Assembly: GCF_005780165.1 (NCBI RefSeq)
Contig: NZ_VAUV01000015.1
Location: forward strand, 1-64,000
Length of the DNA stretch: 64,000 nt
From: Phragmitibacter flavus
GTDB taxonomy: Bacteria > Verrucomicrobiota > Verrucomicrobiia > Verrucomicrobiales > Verrucomicrobiaceae
Direction: 5' to 3'
Shown: one piece after another, positions 8,301 through 17,928 of the stretch
How the letters are laid out: each line of letters opens with the position of its first letter
Position numbering within the stretch: the stretch's first letter is position 1
The notes under the pieces: model-generated
What the model was told of the DNA's origin: nothing
The model's database searches: none
The model's input: the letters and a program-made list of their open reading frames with translations, nothing else
Translations under genes and position numbers: made by a program

Positions 8301-8359
8301 AGTAGAAGGCTCGTCCCGAGCCTTGCATGATATTGAAAGGCCCGGGACGGACCTTCTAC
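8301..8359. repeat. REP-like double hairpin, copy 1
   Basis: AAGGCTCG-TCC-CGAGCCTT (8306-8324) is followed after 12 bases by a degenerate inverted copy, AAGGCCCG-GGA-CGGACCTT. The outer flanks AGTAGAAGG and CCTTCTAC are complementary. It lies between two convergent genes and may act as a bidirectional terminator. Related copies are at 41801-41870 and 43095-43158. Confidence 0.75.
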
Positions 8360-8368
8360 GTTGCTCTT

Positions 8369-9874
8369 CTATTTTAAAGGAAGCAGCTTGAGATCGGAGG
8401 GAGCTGGGATGGCAAGGCGTTTTTCGAGCAGGGAGCGGTGGTTGGCGATGGTTTTGGCTTGGGCGGGCTCATTGGCGAGATTGCGGGTTTCGCCAGGATC
8501 GTTTTGCATGTCGTAGAGTTCGGTGGCAACCACGGATTGATCTTTCGTGCGTCGCCATTCGACATAACGCCAGCTTTCGGTGCGGACGGCATGACCAAGC
8601 AGAGGTCCGGTGTCTTTGGTGTGCCTGGGGTAAACCTGGAAGGCGGCGTCTTTGATGGAGGTGTCGGGCTTGTCGAGCACGGTGACGAAACTGTCGCCGC
8701 GGAGATGAGTGGGTTTCGGTAGGTTGGCGAGATCGCAAAGAGTGGGATAGATGTCGACGAATTCGGTGAGCGCAGCGGATTTTTGTCCGCCTGATTTGCC
8801 GGGGGCGGCCATGATCAGGGGTGAACGGGTCGCTTGTTCATAATTGGTATGTTTGCACCAGATGCCGTGATCCCCGAGATGCCAGCCGTGGTCGCCCCAG
8901 AGGACGATGATGGTATTTTCGCTCAATCCGAGAGCATCGAGTTCATCCAAAATACGGCCGACCTGCGCGTCCATGTAGCTGGTGGCAGCATAATAACCGT
9001 GAATGAGTTTGCGCTGAAGGTCGGCGGGAAGGGGGCCGGACTTCGGAATGCCGACATAGTTGCGCAGTTCCCCACCTGACTGGGGCGCAAAAGGCGGGGC
9101 ACCATCGGGCGGTGAATCTCGATCCGCCAGAGGGAGTTTTGATGGATCGTGCATGTCCCAGTATATCTGCGGGGCATTGAAGGGGAGGTGGGGTTTGAGG
9201 AATCCGACGGCCAGAAAGAATGGCTCGTTGGACGACTTGAAGGAACGAAGTCGATCAATGGCTTTGGCGGCGATTTTGCCATCGGCATAAGCGTTGTCGG
9301 GAACGTCAGCGGCTTCAAAGGCGGGTCCATCTTTGGGGCCGCGACCCATTTGGGATTTTGGTTTAGGGGGCTGGGGCTTTTTTTTGACTGTATTTTCAGG
9401 AAGCACGTAAGCACCGCCTCGGGGTTGAAAGTGGGGAACACTCCAAGTTTGGGCATCGTCGATATTGCCGTGTCCGACGTGATAGATTTTGCCCAGTCCG
9501 TGGGACTTCCATCCGTTGTTCTTGAAATGTTGTGGGAGCGTGACGACGTCGGGAGTGCGCAGGCGGAAGTGCGTGGGGAGGTCGTAGATTTGCAGCACTT
9601 CCGGGCGCAGACCGGTCATCACGGAGTTGCGGGACGGGGAACAAACCGCCTGCATGCAGTAAGCGCGGGTGAAAACGGTGCCTCGCGCGGCGAGGCGGTC
9701 GATATGAGGAGTCTTCGCCAAGGCATCCCCGTAACATCCGAGCAGTGGCTTGAGGTCGTCCACTGCGACAAAAAGGACATTGGGCTTCAACTTCGTGGTT
9801 TCAGCCGCGGCCATTGGCTGTGTCCAAAGAGCGAAAAAGCAGAGGGCAAAGAAGGCGAGAATGAAACAATTCAT
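8369..9874 (-). CDS. Secreted type I sulfatase (iduronate-2-sulfatase-like)
   Basis: From the ATG at 9874 the protein has 501 residues with a signal peptide (CFILAFFALCFFALW). KPNVLFVAVDDLKPLLGCYG supplies the first metal-binding Asp pair. The sulfatase signature CSPSR lies at residues 78-82, where Cys78 would become formylglycine, followed by MTG. DHGWHLGDHG and KHTNYEQATR complete the active site, and a C-terminal subdomain follows. The ordering DLKPLLGCYG...TPHIDRLAARG resembles iduronate-2-sulfatases. Activity needs a formylglycine-generating enzyme, not seen in this window. Its likely target is a sulfated polysaccharide, in line with the polymer-degrading habit of the group. Confidence 0.9.
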   Translation of the reverse strand: MNCFILAFFALCFFALWTQPMAAAETTKLKPNVLFVAVDDLKPLLGCYGDALAKTPHIDRLAARGTVFTRAYCMQAVCSPSRNSVMTGLRPEVLQIYDLPTHFRLRTPDVVTLPQHFKNNGWKSHGLGKIYHVGHGNIDDAQTWSVPHFQPRGGAYVLPENTVKKKPQPPKPKSQMGRGPKDGPAFEAADVPDNAYADGKIAAKAIDRLRSFKSSNEPFFLAVGFLKPHLPFNAPQIYWDMHDPSKLPLADRDSPPDGAPPFAPQSGGELRNYVGIPKSGPLPADLQRKLIHGYYAATSYMDAQVGRILDELDALGLSENTIIVLWGDHGWHLGDHGIWCKHTNYEQATRSPLIMAAPGKSGGQKSAALTEFVDIYPTLCDLANLPKPTHLRGDSFVTVLDKPDTSIKDAAFQVYPRHTKDTGPLLGHAVRTESWRYVEWRRTKDQSVVATELYDMQNDPGETRNLANEPAQAKTIANHRSLLEKRLAIPAPSDLKLLPLK

Positions 9875-10288
9875 AAGGACCGATCGAGAAACGCGGAGGT
9901 TGGCAGGATCTCTCAACAAAGGTCATTGGCCCTCGAGGAATGTCAGGCACATGCTGGGAGTGCCTAGGGAGAGTGGGAATCCAGGGCGCCCGCTATCGCT
10001 GGCGAAGGCGCATCGACTTTTTAAAAGTCAGTCGGACAAAATACTAAACCCTTCTTAAATGCTGATCTTGGATGTGAAAAAGTTAAAAAACAAGTTGCGC
10101 ATCTCGACAGAAAAGGTAATCTCCACGCCCCACGATTCACCCTGCTTGCAGATTGAAACGTGGTTCTCAGCCCGCTAAAACGGGCTTTCTATCGGCAGCG
10201 GCACCGGATAAATGCGCGTTCACCCAAGGGTGGCGTGTCTCTCCGTCTCGCGAACCGATGCGAAACGTGAATCTTTGACATCCCACTC
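9875..10288. other. Intergenic region between sulfatase and ribosomal cluster
   Basis: These 414 bases separate two divergent genes and hold no convincing ORF. A small dyad, GACTTTT-T-AAAAGTC, lies at 10015-10029. An AT-rich run at 10021-10095 probably contains the promoter of the str operon, but no clear -35/-10 pair stands out; TTGCGC (10095-10100) and TAATCT (10117-10122) with a 16-base spacer are a weak candidate. A hairpin is listed separately at 10169-10190. Confidence 0.6.
10169..10190 (+). terminator. Terminator-like hairpin in the rpsL leader
   Basis: AGCCCG (10169-10174) and CGGGCT (10181-10186) pair around CTAAAA and are followed by TTCT. The site is about 100 bases before rpsL, so it may be an attenuator in the str operon leader or the end of an upstream small transcript. 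The stem is short and its activity is uncertain. Confidence 0.45.
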
Positions 10289-10696
10289 ATGCCCACCATC
10301 AACCAACTCGTGCGTTTTGGCCGCAAAGACAAAGCGGTTAAATCAAAGTCACCAGCGCTTGCCAACTGTCCACAACGTCGTGGCGTTTGTCTGCAAGTGA
10401 TGACCCGCACGCCGAAGAAACCCAACTCAGCGTTGCGTAAAGTGGCCAAGGTCAGATTGACCAACGGGCATGAAGTCATCGCTTATATCGGCGGTGAAGG
10501 TCACAACCTCCAGGAGCACTCCATCGTCCTCGTTCGCGGCGGCAGGGTGAAAGATTTGCCAGGTGTTCGCTACCACATTGTGCGCGGCACCCTTGACTGC
10601 CTTGGCGTTGATAAACGTCGTCGTGGACGCTCCAAATACGGTGCCAAACGTCCAAAGCCAGGTCAGGTCGCTGATACCGGCAAGAAGAAGAAATAA
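10289..10696 (+). CDS. rpsL: Small ribosomal subunit protein uS12
   Basis: This 135-residue protein is S12, which sits at the decoding centre of the 30S subunit and monitors codon-anticodon pairing. It begins [12 protein letters not shown] and carries the conserved [19 protein letters not shown] and [10 protein letters not shown] segments, with a basic C-terminus ending GKKKK. The Lys in [11 protein letters not shown] is intact, so no streptomycin-resistance substitution is seen there. It is the first gene of the str operon, 47 bases before rpsG. Third codon positions are rich in C, as in the rest of this cluster, which fits high expression. Confidence 0.98.
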   Translation: MPTINQLVRFGRKDKAVKSKSPALANCPQRRGVCLQVMTRTPKKPNSALRKVAKVRLTNGHEVIAYIGGEGHNLQEHSIVLVRGGRVKDLPGVRYHIVRGTLDCLGVDKRRRGRSKYGAKRPKPGQVADTGKKKK

Positions 10697-10743
10697 GTAA
10701 GTCCACTCTTCGCACCCTACTTCAACTTTCAATTCACTAGGTT

Positions 10744-11217
10744 ATGTCCCGCAGAAAAAGAGTTTTCGAAAAGCCAACGGTCAAGGATTCGCGTTATGAC
10801 AGCGAGATCGTTGGTCATTTGATCAACCGCATCATGCTCGGTGGCAAGAAGTCCTTGGCTGAACGCATCGTGTATGCTGCCATCGACTCCTTGAATGAAA
10901 AGAGCGACGCTGTTGATCCTCTTGAGTTGCTTAACCGCGCCATCGAAAACGCCAAACCTCGCGTTGAAGTGAAATCCCGCCGTGTTGGTGGTGCCACCTA
11001 TCAGGTTCCTCTTGAAGTGGCTCCTGCCCGTTCCGAGTCGCTTGCCATGCGCTGGTTGGTGGGTTTTGCCCGCAAACGCAAAGGCACCCCGATGCATCGC
11101 GCTCTTGCCAACGAACTTCGTGACGCCGCTGGCAACCAGGGCAACGCCATCCGCAAGCGTGATGACGTTCACAAGATGGCTCAGGCCAACCGTGCATTTG
11201 CTCACTTCCGCTTCTAA
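10744..11217 (+). CDS. rpsG: Small ribosomal subunit protein uS7
   Basis: This 157-residue protein is S7, a primary 16S rRNA binder that organises the head of the 30S subunit near the E site. Typical features are MSRRKR at the N-terminus, KFLN-type motifs replaced here by HLINRIMLGGKKSLAERIVY, then GGATYQVPLEV and MRWLVGFARKRKGTPM, and HKMAQANRAFAHFRF at the end. In Escherichia coli S7 is also the translational repressor of this operon; no equivalent site was recognised here. It lies between rpsL and fusA with gaps of 47 and 63 bases. Confidence 0.98.
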   Translation: MSRRKRVFEKPTVKDSRYDSEIVGHLINRIMLGGKKSLAERIVYAAIDSLNEKSDAVDPLELLNRAIENAKPRVEVKSRRVGGATYQVPLEVAPARSESLAMRWLVGFARKRKGTPMHRALANELRDAAGNQGNAIRKRDDVHKMAQANRAFAHFRF

Positions 11218-11280
11218 TCAACTCGCGTTGGTTTCCCTTTTCTCCTTTCCGACTTCGCTTTCCTCACTCCGCTTTTTTCC

Positions 11281-13437
11281 ATGTCCGCCAATTTGAACTC
11301 TGCCAATCGTGAATATCCTCTTGAGCGCACGCGCAATATTGGGATTTGCGCGCACATCGATGCGGGCAAGACTACGCTCACAGAGCGTATCCTGTTTTAT
11401 ACCGGGATGATTCACCGCATTGGTGAAGTGCATGATGGCGCCGCCACCACCGACTGGATGGAGCAGGAAAAAGAGCGCGGGATCACCATCACCTCCGCTG
11501 CGGTGACCACCAAGTGGAAGCAGATCCCTGAGAAGGACATCTACAAAGGTTTCGAAGGTCAGGACATTCGCGTCAACATCATTGACACCCCTGGTCACGT
11601 GGACTTCACCGCTGAAGTTGAACGTTCCCTTCGTGTTCTTGACGGCGCCATCTTCGTGCTTTGCGGCGTTGCCGGTGTGCAGCCCCAGTCCGAGACCGTT
11701 TACCGCCAAGCTGAGAAGTATGGTGTGCCTCGTATCGCTTTCGTTAATAAGATGGACCGCACCGGTGCCGACTTTGCTCGCGTCGTTGACGATGTCCGCA
11801 AGAAGCTTGGCGCCAATGCCTGGCCTATCTTGATCCCGATCGGCGCTGAAGATAACCTCAAAGGTCAAATCGACGTCGTGAACCAAAAAGCGGTTATCTA
11901 TCACGATAACGACAAGCTTGGTTCCACCTACTCCACTCGTGACCTTGAAGGTGACGAAATCACCACCGCCAAAGAAGCTTATGACGGTCTCGTCGAAGAG
12001 CTTTGCAACGTGGACGAAGAAATCGGCATGATGTTCCTCGAGGAAATGCCAATCAGCATCCAGGACGTCAAGGCCGCCCTGCGCCGCGCGGTTATTGGTT
12101 TGAAAATCGTCCCGATGGCAGGCGGTTCCGCCTTCAAGAACAAAGGTGTCCAGTATCTCGTTGACGCCGTGGTTGATTATCTTCCTGGTCCTCTCGACAT
12201 TCCTGCTGCCCAAGGTCAGAGCGCTCTTGATGACAGCATCAAAATCGAAGCTCGTCCTGATGACAATGGTAAGTTCGTGAGCCTCGCGTTCAAACTTTGG
12301 AGTGATAAGTTCGTTGGTAAGTTGGTGTTCTTCCGCGTTTACTCCGGTTGCGTCAAAAAAGGCGACGTGGTTTACAATCCACGCACCCGCAAATCCGAGC
12401 GCGTTGGCCGATTGATTCAGATTCAAGCCAACCAGCACACCGACATCGATTGCTGTTACTCCGGTGACATCGCCGCCATGGTCGGCATCAAAAACATCAC
12501 CACCGGTGATACCCTTGCAGAAGACGATTACGATGTTCTTCTCGAGCCACCTTCCTTCCCTGAGCCAGTGATCAGCATGGCCGTTGAGCCAAAAGCCAAA
12601 GGCGACCAGGAGAAAATGGCAATGGCCCTTCAGCGCCTCTCCGATGAAGATCCAACCTTCGTGGTTCGCACCGATGAAGAAACCGGCCAGACCATCATCG
12701 CTGGGATGGGCGAGCTCCACCTTGAGATCCTTCGCGACCGTATGCTTCGCGAGTTCAAGTGCGACACCAACGCTGGCAAGCCACAAATCGCTTACCGCGA
12801 AACTCTTACCCTTCCTGCCGATGGCGAAGGCAAGCTGGTCAAGCAGTCCGGTGGTCGTGGTCAATACGGTCACGTGATCCTCAAGGCCATGCCGAACGAG
12901 CGTGGCAAAGGCATCACCATTGAGAACAAAGTCGTCGGCGGCACCATTCCAAAGGAATACATCAACGCTTGTAAGTCCGGTGTTGCTGAAGCGATGCACA
13001 ACGGCATCATCGCCGGGTATGAAGTGGTCGACATCCACGTGGACATCATCGACGGTTCCAGCCACGACGTTGACTCCAACGAAAACGCTTTCAAGATGGC
13101 TGCGATCTTCGCAGTTAAAGACGCCCTCAAAAAGGCCAAGTGCATCATGATGGAGCCAGTGATGGCCGTCGAGGTGACCATGCCGGAAGAGTATCAAGGC
13201 GACATCATGGGTGACCTTAACCGTCGCCGTGGCAAAATCACCGCCATCGACAGCCGTAACAACGTCAACATCGTGAAGGCTGAAGTGCCTCTTGCTGAGA
13301 TGTTCGGTTACAGCACCACCATCCGCACCCTTTCCAGCGGACGCGCCAACTACTCCATGCAGCCTTCCCATTTCGAACAGGTGCCGCAACAAATCGTTGA
13401 TCAAATCGTCGAGCAGCGCGGCGGCAAGAAAGCCTAA
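11281..13437 (+). CDS. fusA: Elongation factor G
   Basis: This 718-residue translational GTPase drives tRNA-mRNA translocation. The G domain shows AHIDAGKTT (G1, near residue 23), the switch region with [16 protein letters not shown] (G3) and [10 protein letters not shown] (G4). Domains II to V follow, including [12 protein letters not shown] in domain IV and the C-terminal domain V with [22 protein letters not shown]. Length and order are those of canonical EF-G. It lies between rpsG and rpsJ. The tuf gene that commonly separates fusA from rpsJ in other bacteria is absent here. Confidence 0.98.
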   Translation: MSANLNSANREYPLERTRNIGICAHIDAGKTTLTERILFYTGMIHRIGEVHDGAATTDWMEQEKERGITITSAAVTTKWKQIPEKDIYKGFEGQDIRVNIIDTPGHVDFTAEVERSLRVLDGAIFVLCGVAGVQPQSETVYRQAEKYGVPRIAFVNKMDRTGADFARVVDDVRKKLGANAWPILIPIGAEDNLKGQIDVVNQKAVIYHDNDKLGSTYSTRDLEGDEITTAKEAYDGLVEELCNVDEEIGMMFLEEMPISIQDVKAALRRAVIGLKIVPMAGGSAFKNKGVQYLVDAVVDYLPGPLDIPAAQGQSALDDSIKIEARPDDNGKFVSLAFKLWSDKFVGKLVFFRVYSGCVKKGDVVYNPRTRKSERVGRLIQIQANQHTDIDCCYSGDIAAMVGIKNITTGDTLAEDDYDVLLEPPSFPEPVISMAVEPKAKGDQEKMAMALQRLSDEDPTFVVRTDEETGQTIIAGMGELHLEILRDRMLREFKCDTNAGKPQIAYRETLTLPADGEGKLVKQSGGRGQYGHVILKAMPNERGKGITIENKVVGGTIPKEYINACKSGVAEAMHNGIIAGYEVVDIHVDIIDGSSHDVDSNENAFKMAAIFAVKDALKKAKCIMMEPVMAVEVTMPEEYQGDIMGDLNRRRGKITAIDSRNNVNIVKAEVPLAEMFGYSTTIRTLSSGRANYSMQPSHFEQVPQQIVDQIVEQRGGKKA

Positions 13438-13474
13438 TTAGAAACCCTTTTACGACACTACGGGAGAACCTATC

Positions 13475-13783
13475 ATGCAAAGCCAACGCATCAGAATCCG
13501 CCTCCGGGCTTATGACTATCGCGTGCTCGACAAGAGCACTGCCGAGATCGTGGAAACCGCCAAGCGCACCGGCGCGAAAGTGGCTGGCCCGATCCCCTTG
13601 CCCACGAGAATCGAGAAATTCACCGTGAACCGTTCCCCGCACGTGGACAAGAAGTCCATGGACCAGTTCGAAATCCGCACCCACAAACGTCTTCTTGACA
13701 TCGTGGACCCTACTGCCCGCACCGTCGATGAGCTGAAAAAGCTCAACCTCCCTTCCGGCGTGGACATCACCATCCGCATCTAG
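13475..13783 (+). CDS. rpsJ: Small ribosomal subunit protein uS10
   Basis: This 102-residue protein is S10 (NusE), a component of the 30S head that also acts with NusB in transcription antitermination. The start [18 protein letters not shown], the loop [23 protein letters not shown] and the end [11 protein letters not shown] are all characteristic. It heads the S10 part of the cluster, 37 bases after fusA and 31 before rplC. No leader hairpin like the L4-controlled leader of enterobacteria is apparent in the short gap. Confidence 0.98.
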   Translation: MQSQRIRIRLRAYDYRVLDKSTAEIVETAKRTGAKVAGPIPLPTRIEKFTVNRSPHVDKKSMDQFEIRTHKRLLDIVDPTARTVDELKKLNLPSGVDITIRI

Positions 13784-13814
13784 TTTTAACCCCGCACCTT
13801 TAGGAACAACCGCC

Positions 13815-14468
13815 ATGAGCATTGGATTGATAGGCAAAAAATTGGGCATGACCCAGGTTTACACCGAAGACGGGAACGCAATCGCGGTGACCGTGATTGA
13901 GGTGGCGAAGAACCAGGTGATTCAGGTTAAAACGGTCGAGAACGACGGTTACAGCGCTGTGCAGCTTGGATTCAACGACAAGAAAGAGTCCCGCGTTACC
14001 AAGCCGATGCTTGGTCACTTCAAGAAGAACAGCGCCAGCGCCAAGTATGTGCTGCGTGAGTTCCGCACTGCTGAAGGCGAAGAAATCCCGGCCACCGGCA
14101 CTGAGCTTGGTGCGGAGAAATTCGAAGTTGGCGCTTATGTCGACGTCATCGGCACCACCAAAGGTCGCGGTTTCACCGGCGCCATGAAACGCTGGAACTT
14201 CAGCGGTCAGCCTGCCTCCCACGGTCACATGATGCACCGCCGGACCGGTTCCATCGGTTGCCGTCTGACCCCAGGTCGCGTTTGGAAAAACCAGAAAATG
14301 CCAGGGCATTACGGTTCCGAGCGTGCCACCACGCAGAATTTGAAAGTCATCCAAAGCCGTCCTGAAGACGGTGTGATTCTCGTCAGTGGAGCGGTCGCTG
14401 GATTCAACGGCGCCTACGTCATTGTTCGTCACTCAGTCAAGCAGAAGAAGGCCAAGGCCGCCAAGTAA
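13815..14468 (+). CDS. rplC: Large ribosomal subunit protein uL3
   Basis: This 217-residue protein is L3, which binds 23S rRNA near the peptidyl-transferase centre and starts 50S assembly. It begins SIGLIGKKLGMTQVYTEDG and contains the signature GFTGAMKRWNF, the HGHMMHRRTGSIG extension and GHYGSERATTQNLKVI. The length is close to normal, with a basic KKAKAAK tail. The gap to rplD is 21 bases, and an AGGAAGGAA-like purine stretch before rplD can serve as its ribosome-binding site. Confidence 0.97.
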   Translation: MSIGLIGKKLGMTQVYTEDGNAIAVTVIEVAKNQVIQVKTVENDGYSAVQLGFNDKKESRVTKPMLGHFKKNSASAKYVLREFRTAEGEEIPATGTELGAEKFEVGAYVDVIGTTKGRGFTGAMKRWNFSGQPASHGHMMHRRTGSIGCRLTPGRVWKNQKMPGHYGSERATTQNLKVIQSRPEDGVILVSGAVAGFNGAYVIVRHSVKQKKAKAAK

Positions 14469-14489
14469 AGAAGGAAGGAAACAGACATC

Positions 14490-15098
14490 ATGGCCACCAC
14501 ATTCACATTAGAAGCCGCCAAAACCGCCAATCTTCGTCTCGTCGAAGAAGAAGGTAAAGGTTTGCAAGCGCTTCACGACACCATCACTGCCTACCGTGCG
14601 AACCGTCGCCAGGGCAATGCCAATACCAAATCCCGCGCCGAAGTTGCTGGATCGAATAAGAAGCTTTGGAAGCAAAAAGGCACCGGCCGCGCTCGTATGG
14701 GCTCCGCCCGTTCCCCCATCTGGAGTGGCGGTGGCGTTGTCTGGGGTCCCAAGACCCGCGACTGGTCCATCAAAACTCCAAAGAAGGTCAAGGCCCTTGC
14801 TTTCCGCACCGCTCTTACGGATCGCATCGCCAGCGCCGACGTCATCAACGTTGACAGCTTTGCCATCACCGACGGCAAAACCAAAAGCTTCATCAGCGCC
14901 GTCGCCGCCCTTAGCGATGCCAAAAAGGTTTTGATCGTCTCCGAGAAATTCGACGAAGTCACCTTCCGCAGCGCACGCAACGTTCAAAGCGTTCTGTTGA
15001 TGTCCGCCGCTGAGTTGAATGCCGAGCACCTCCTTAACTGCGACAAGATCATCCTCGTGAGCGATGCCCTTGAAACCCTTGCCCGTAGAACCGCCTGA
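14490..15098 (+). CDS. rplD: Large ribosomal subunit protein uL4
   Basis: This 202-residue protein is L4, whose extended loop lines the peptide exit tunnel. The region RQGNANTKSRAEV, KLWKQKGTGRARMG and SPIWSGGGVVWGPK is the conserved loop, and the C-terminal half has DKIILVSDALE. In enterobacteria L4 represses its own operon, but that leader is not recognised here. Its TGA is followed one base later by the ATG of rplW, so the two genes are translationally coupled. Confidence 0.97.
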   Translation: MATTFTLEAAKTANLRLVEEEGKGLQALHDTITAYRANRRQGNANTKSRAEVAGSNKKLWKQKGTGRARMGSARSPIWSGGGVVWGPKTRDWSIKTPKKVKALAFRTALTDRIASADVINVDSFAITDGKTKSFISAVAALSDAKKVLIVSEKFDEVTFRSARNVQSVLLMSAAELNAEHLLNCDKIILVSDALETLARRTA

Positions 15099-15099
15099 A

Positions 15100-15384
15100 A
15101 TGAAAGATCTTTACCAAGTCATCAAGACCATCCGTCTCAGTGAGCGTGCGACCATCCTTGGCGAGCGCAACAACGAATACGTCTTTGTCGTCGACCCTCG
15201 GGCCAACAAAATCGAGATCAAACAAGCGGTTGAAAAGCTCTTTGGCAAAACCGTTCTCGATGTCCGCACCATGAATTACGCAGGCAAGAAGAAGCGCGAA
15301 CGTCGCGCTGATTTCGGCCGCACCAATCATTGGAAGAAGGCCATCGTCAAACTCAAAGCTGGCGAGAGCATCGACCTCGTCTAA
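15100..15384 (+). CDS. rplW: Large ribosomal subunit protein uL23
   Basis: This 94-residue protein is L23, located at the exit of the peptide tunnel where it docks trigger factor and SRP. It shows KTIRLSERATIL, YVFVVDPRANKIEIKQAVEKLFG and VRTMNYAGKKKR. The ATG at 15100 is chosen because MKDLYQVIKT matches family starts; an upstream in-frame start at 15064 would lie inside rplD. It begins one base after the rplD stop and is followed 60 bases later by rplB. Confidence 0.95.
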   Translation: MKDLYQVIKTIRLSERATILGERNNEYVFVVDPRANKIEIKQAVEKLFGKTVLDVRTMNYAGKKKRERRADFGRTNHWKKAIVKLKAGESIDLV

Positions 15385-15444
15385 GCCCGCCCCGCCCGTT
15401 CACCGTCTCTCTTTTCCGTTTAACCTTTTCAAAATCTTCGCGTC

Positions 15445-16281
15445 ATGGCTCTCAAAACTTTCAAGCCCAACACGCCCTCGAATCGTTACAAGCAGCTTCC
15501 TAGCTTTGACGAGATCACCAAGGACACCCCAGAGCGCAGCCTTACGGTCGCACTCCGCAAGTCCGGTGGTCGTAACAACACGGGCCGCATCACCTGCCGT
15601 CACATCGGTGGTGGTCACAAACGTCGCTATCGTTTGATCGACTTCAAACGCGATCGCCGCGATGAAGCAGCCAACGTGGTCGGCATCGAATACGATCCAA
15701 ACCGTTCCGCCCGCATTGCTTTGATCCAGTTCAAAGACGGCGTGAAGAACTACATCATCGCTCCAGTCGGACTCAAAGTCGGCTCGAAAGTGATGGCCGG
15801 TGAAAAAGCCACCCATGAAGTCGGCAACGCCCTTCCTCTTGGCAAAATCCCTCTCGGCACGCAGATCCACAACATCGAGTTGATCCCAGGAAAAGGCGGC
15901 GTTCTCGCCCGTGCCGCCGGTCAGGCAGCGATCCTTTCCAACCGCGAAGAGAAATACGCCCTGGTGCGTCTTCCTTCCGGTGAGATCCGCAAGATTCTTG
16001 CCACCTGCTACGCAACCATCGGTCAAGTCGGCAACGTCGAGCACATGAATGTCGTCAGCGGCAAAGCCGGACGCACCCGCTGGCTTGGTGTCCGCCCAAC
16101 CGTCCGCGGTATGTGTATGAACCCGATCGATCACCCGAACGGTGGTGGTGAAGGTCGTTCCAAATCCGGTGGTGGTCGTCAGCACCTTCTCAGCCCATGG
16201 GGCCACGCCAAAGGTCAGAAGACCCGCGACAAGAAGAAGGCTTCCAACAAGCTCATCGTGCAGGGCCGCAAGAAGAAGTAA
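15445..16281 (+). CDS. rplB: Large ribosomal subunit protein uL2
   Basis: This 278-residue protein is L2, a primary 23S rRNA binder needed for subunit joining and peptidyl-transferase activity. Conserved blocks are [11 protein letters not shown] at the N-terminus, [29 protein letters not shown], the region around [20 protein letters not shown] and the end [15 protein letters not shown]. The conserved His of [16 protein letters not shown] is present. Length is typical. It sits between rplW and rpsS. Confidence 0.98.
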   Translation: MALKTFKPNTPSNRYKQLPSFDEITKDTPERSLTVALRKSGGRNNTGRITCRHIGGGHKRRYRLIDFKRDRRDEAANVVGIEYDPNRSARIALIQFKDGVKNYIIAPVGLKVGSKVMAGEKATHEVGNALPLGKIPLGTQIHNIELIPGKGGVLARAAGQAAILSNREEKYALVRLPSGEIRKILATCYATIGQVGNVEHMNVVSGKAGRTRWLGVRPTVRGMCMNPIDHPNGGGEGRSKSGGGRQHLLSPWGHAKGQKTRDKKKASNKLIVQGRKKK

Positions 16282-16333
16282 TTTTTTGAAACTGCCTGAA
16301 TCGTAACGCCACTCGTTAAACTCATTTCCCACC

Positions 16334-16612
16334 ATGTCCCGCTCACTTAAAAAAGGCCCCTTTGTTAATCAGAAGCTGCTCTACAAAATTGACCAGCTCA
16401 ATGAAACCAAGGCGAAGCGCCCGATCAAAACCTGGGCTCGTGCCTCCATGATCACCCCTGATTTTGTCGGTCACACCTTCCTCGTTCACAACGGGAAAGA
16501 CTTCCTCAGTGTTTACGTGACGGAAAACATGGTTGGCCACCGCCTCGGTGAATTTTCACCGACCCGCGTTTTCAAAACTCACGGCAACCACACCGCCAAA
16601 GTCTCCAAGTAA
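16334..16612 (+). CDS. rpsS: Small ribosomal subunit protein uS19
   Basis: This 92-residue protein is S19, part of the 30S head that forms a complex with S13. The sequence [10 protein letters not shown], the [20 protein letters not shown] region and [19 protein letters not shown] are diagnostic. Normally rplV follows directly; here a 262-codon gene for an exported protein stands between them, 42 bases downstream. Confidence 0.97.
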   Translation: MSRSLKKGPFVNQKLLYKIDQLNETKAKRPIKTWARASMITPDFVGHTFLVHNGKDFLSVYVTENMVGHRLGEFSPTRVFKTHGNHTAKVSK

Positions 16613-16654
16613 GTAACTAAGTCGTCTTCTTTCTCTACTATCTTTAACATCGTC

Positions 16655-17440
16655 ATGATCCGTTCCATCCATCGTCTTACCCAGCTTGCCGCGCCTCTCG
16701 CGCTGGTCTGCCTGGTGCATGCGACGGTGCTTGGACAGAGCAATCCGGCGATCGAGTTGATGGAAGCGAAGACCGCCTTGGAATACTCCAATGCCCGCAT
16801 CGCGGAATTGGAAGAGTCCGTGGCGAAATACAAATCCCAAGCCACCGCTTACAGCGACAGCCTGGCTGCCGCCAACAATGAGTTGGAGCAGACCCGCGAA
16901 GCGCATGACAAACTTCGCGTGCAGATGGAAGGATTGGGCGTCGCCGCCATCGATCCCTCCGGAGTGGAATTGCAGCAGACCTTGCTCACCGCATTGAGCG
17001 ACCTGCGCATCCTCGAACAACAGAAGCGCAATCTCGCCGATGCCCTTCTTGGTTTGTCCGAATCCGCCCTCACTCATGCCAATGCGCAAGGTGATCCAGC
17101 GGCCCGCCAGTCACTCGAACAACGTCTCGCCGATGCAGAGAAAGCTCTCGTCAGTCTGCGCGGCAGCGCCGAGGAAAACTCCTCGGGCAATCTTCAAAAC
17201 GCCAGCATCGTCAGCTTGAAAGACGAGCTCGGCATCGCCGTCCTCAACGTCGGCAGCAAACATGGGGTTCATCCAGGGATGCCCTTCGCCATTTATCGTC
17301 AGGACAAGCCTGTCGCACGTGCTCTTGTTGTGGATGTCCGCAGCGGGGTGAGTGGAGCCATTGTCCAGGAACTCGTCAACCCTAACGACCGCGTCAAAGT
17401 TGGCGATGTCGGCAAGGTGGAGGCGGAATTTAAAGGTTAA
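16655..17440 (+). CDS. Exported coiled-coil protein inserted in the S10 operon
   Basis: This 261-residue protein is not a ribosomal protein. It starts with a signal peptide (about residues 1-27, hydrophobic LAAPLALVCLVHATVLG). A long helical region, probably coiled coil (about 33-100), has heptad-like Leu/Ala and many Glu/Lys, and a second helical stretch runs to about 165. The last 80 residues look like a compact beta domain: DELGIAVLNVGSKHGVHPGM, FAIYRQDKPVARALVVDV, then VKVGDVGKVE. That pattern resembles C-terminal modules of envelope and flagellar-accessory proteins. It lies 42 bases after rpsS and 14 before rplV, shares their C-ending codon use, and is probably cotranscribed. The function is unknown. 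Confidence 0.85.
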   Translation: MIRSIHRLTQLAAPLALVCLVHATVLGQSNPAIELMEAKTALEYSNARIAELEESVAKYKSQATAYSDSLAAANNELEQTREAHDKLRVQMEGLGVAAIDPSGVELQQTLLTALSDLRILEQQKRNLADALLGLSESALTHANAQGDPAARQSLEQRLADAEKALVSLRGSAEENSSGNLQNASIVSLKDELGIAVLNVGSKHGVHPGMPFAIYRQDKPVARALVVDVRSGVSGAIVQELVNPNDRVKVGDVGKVEAEFKG

Positions 17441-17454
17441 TCAAAAGAAACGTC

Positions 17455-17895
17455 ATGGAAGTTAGATCCATCTATAAATACGCACGCATGTCGGACCAAA
17501 AAGTCCGCGAAGTCACCCGTGCTGTCACCGGCATGCCAGTCTCGCAAGCTATCAACGTCCTGGCCTTCACTCCGAAGAAAGCCGCGAAGTTGGTTGGCAA
17601 GACCCTTCAGGCAGCCATCGCCAACGCCGAGAACAATCACGAACTCGACGCCGACGAACTCTTCATCAAAAGCGCCACCTCCTCCAAAGGCGGAATGCAA
17701 AAGCGCATCATGCCACGTGCCCGCGGTTCAGCCGGAGCCATCAAAAAGCGCATGAGCCACATCACCGTCGTGCTTGCCCAGCGCGAAGCCGACGAAACGA
17801 AAAAGGCGCCAGTCGCCAAAAAGGAGAAGGCCAAGAAAGCCGCCGCTCCTGCACCAGCTCCCGAACCAGCACCAGCTTCCGCCACTCAGGAATAA
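17455..17895 (+). CDS. rplV: Large ribosomal subunit protein uL22 with Ala/Pro/Lys tail
   Basis: This 146-residue protein is L22, whose beta hairpin reaches the peptide tunnel. The core shows YARMSDQKVREVTRAVTGM, KKAAKLVGKTLQAAIANAENNH and the hairpin loop with KRIMPRARGSAGAIKKRMSHITVVL. The core ends near residue 112. About 34 more residues rich in Lys, Ala and Pro follow, which most L22 proteins lack. Similar low-complexity tails occur on S3 and L29 in this cluster. It follows the exported coiled-coil gene by 14 bases. Confidence 0.96.
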   Translation: MEVRSIYKYARMSDQKVREVTRAVTGMPVSQAINVLAFTPKKAAKLVGKTLQAAIANAENNHELDADELFIKSATSSKGGMQKRIMPRARGSAGAIKKRMSHITVVLAQREADETKKAPVAKKEKAKKAAAPAPAPEPAPASATQE

Positions 17896-17928
17896 CCCCG
17901 GCACTGCTAATCTACGACTCACAACATC

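Noticed and set aside
11218-13404. 728-codon open frame opposite fusA
   Set aside because: It is the complement of a strongly conserved EF-G gene; its product has a shadow-like composition and no family features.
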